From: Bacteroidota bacterium
Lineage (GTDB): Bacteria > Bacteroidota > Bacteroidia > Cytophagales > Cyclobacteriaceae
Direction: 5' to 3'
Assembly (NCBI GenBank): GCA_023417955.1
Contig: JAEZDW010000168.1
Location: 1 to 6,889 of the forward strand
Length of the DNA: 6,889 nt
A model generated the notes under the pieces. That model was not told the DNA's origin. It saw only the letters and a program-made list of their open reading frames with translations, and did no database searches. The position numbers and the translations under genes were made by a program. Shown here piece after piece: positions 6,889-6,889 of this stretch; the stretch's first letter is position 1; every line of letters starts with the position of its first letter.

Positions 6889-6889
6889 T

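Larger units (their letters stand above)
6736..6889 (-). mobile_element. Probable end of an IS1182-like insertion sequence, running off the right edge
   Basis: The call rests on two modest pieces of evidence. One is the end-repeat-like sequence at 6736. The other is the 3' end of a minus-strand reading frame that reads LLAIAHNLAKAAA before its stop, like the C termini of IS1182-type DDE transposases. The roughly 100 noncoding bases between that stop and the proposed end are a normal distance. The element would have its transposase on the minus strand, facing gcvP. The other end and the target duplication are not in the window, so the boundary at 6736 is a best guess. Confidence 0.4.

Overview
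The window looks like a piece of a Bacteroidota chromosome, roughly half G+C. Three things suggest this: gcvP is preceded by an exact TAnnTTTG box, the -7 promoter element of that phylum; the start codons lack Shine-Dalgarno sequences and gcvP sits behind an A-rich leader; and the protein sequences have the same flavour. The finer taxonomic position cannot be read from this sequence.

Layout: (1) Positions 1-1962, plus strand, hold the 3' part of a malic enzyme of the MaeB type, with a malic enzyme domain fused to a phosphotransacetylase-like domain; about 105 N-terminal residues lie off the left edge. (2) Positions 1991-3490, minus strand, hold a complete secreted zinc aminopeptidase of family M28 with a probable PA-domain insert, convergent with the malic enzyme. 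A GC-rich hairpin straddles the two gene ends. (3) Positions 3491-3695 form a divergent intergenic region carrying the gcvP promoter box and a perfect palindrome at the likely transcription start. (4) Positions 3696-6584, plus strand, hold a complete single-chain glycine dehydrogenase, the P protein of the glycine cleavage system. (5) Positions 6585-6889 hold a run of abutting inverted repeats, including two intrinsic-terminator-like hairpins that share a 16-nt direct repeat. They are followed by the last 13 codons of what is probably a transposase on the minus strand, so an insertion sequence probably begins here and continues past the right edge.

The two metabolic enzymes are ordinary central-carbon and one-carbon housekeeping functions: malate to pyruvate with NAD(P)H, and glycine to CO2, ammonia and a methylene group on the H protein. 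The peptidase is a nutrient-scavenging or peptide-trimming exoenzyme. The three genes face different ways and do not form an operon; gcvP is not next to gcvT or gcvH here. I see no unknown multi-gene system. The least explained parts are the hairpin-rich tail after gcvP and the palindrome at the gcvP start site.
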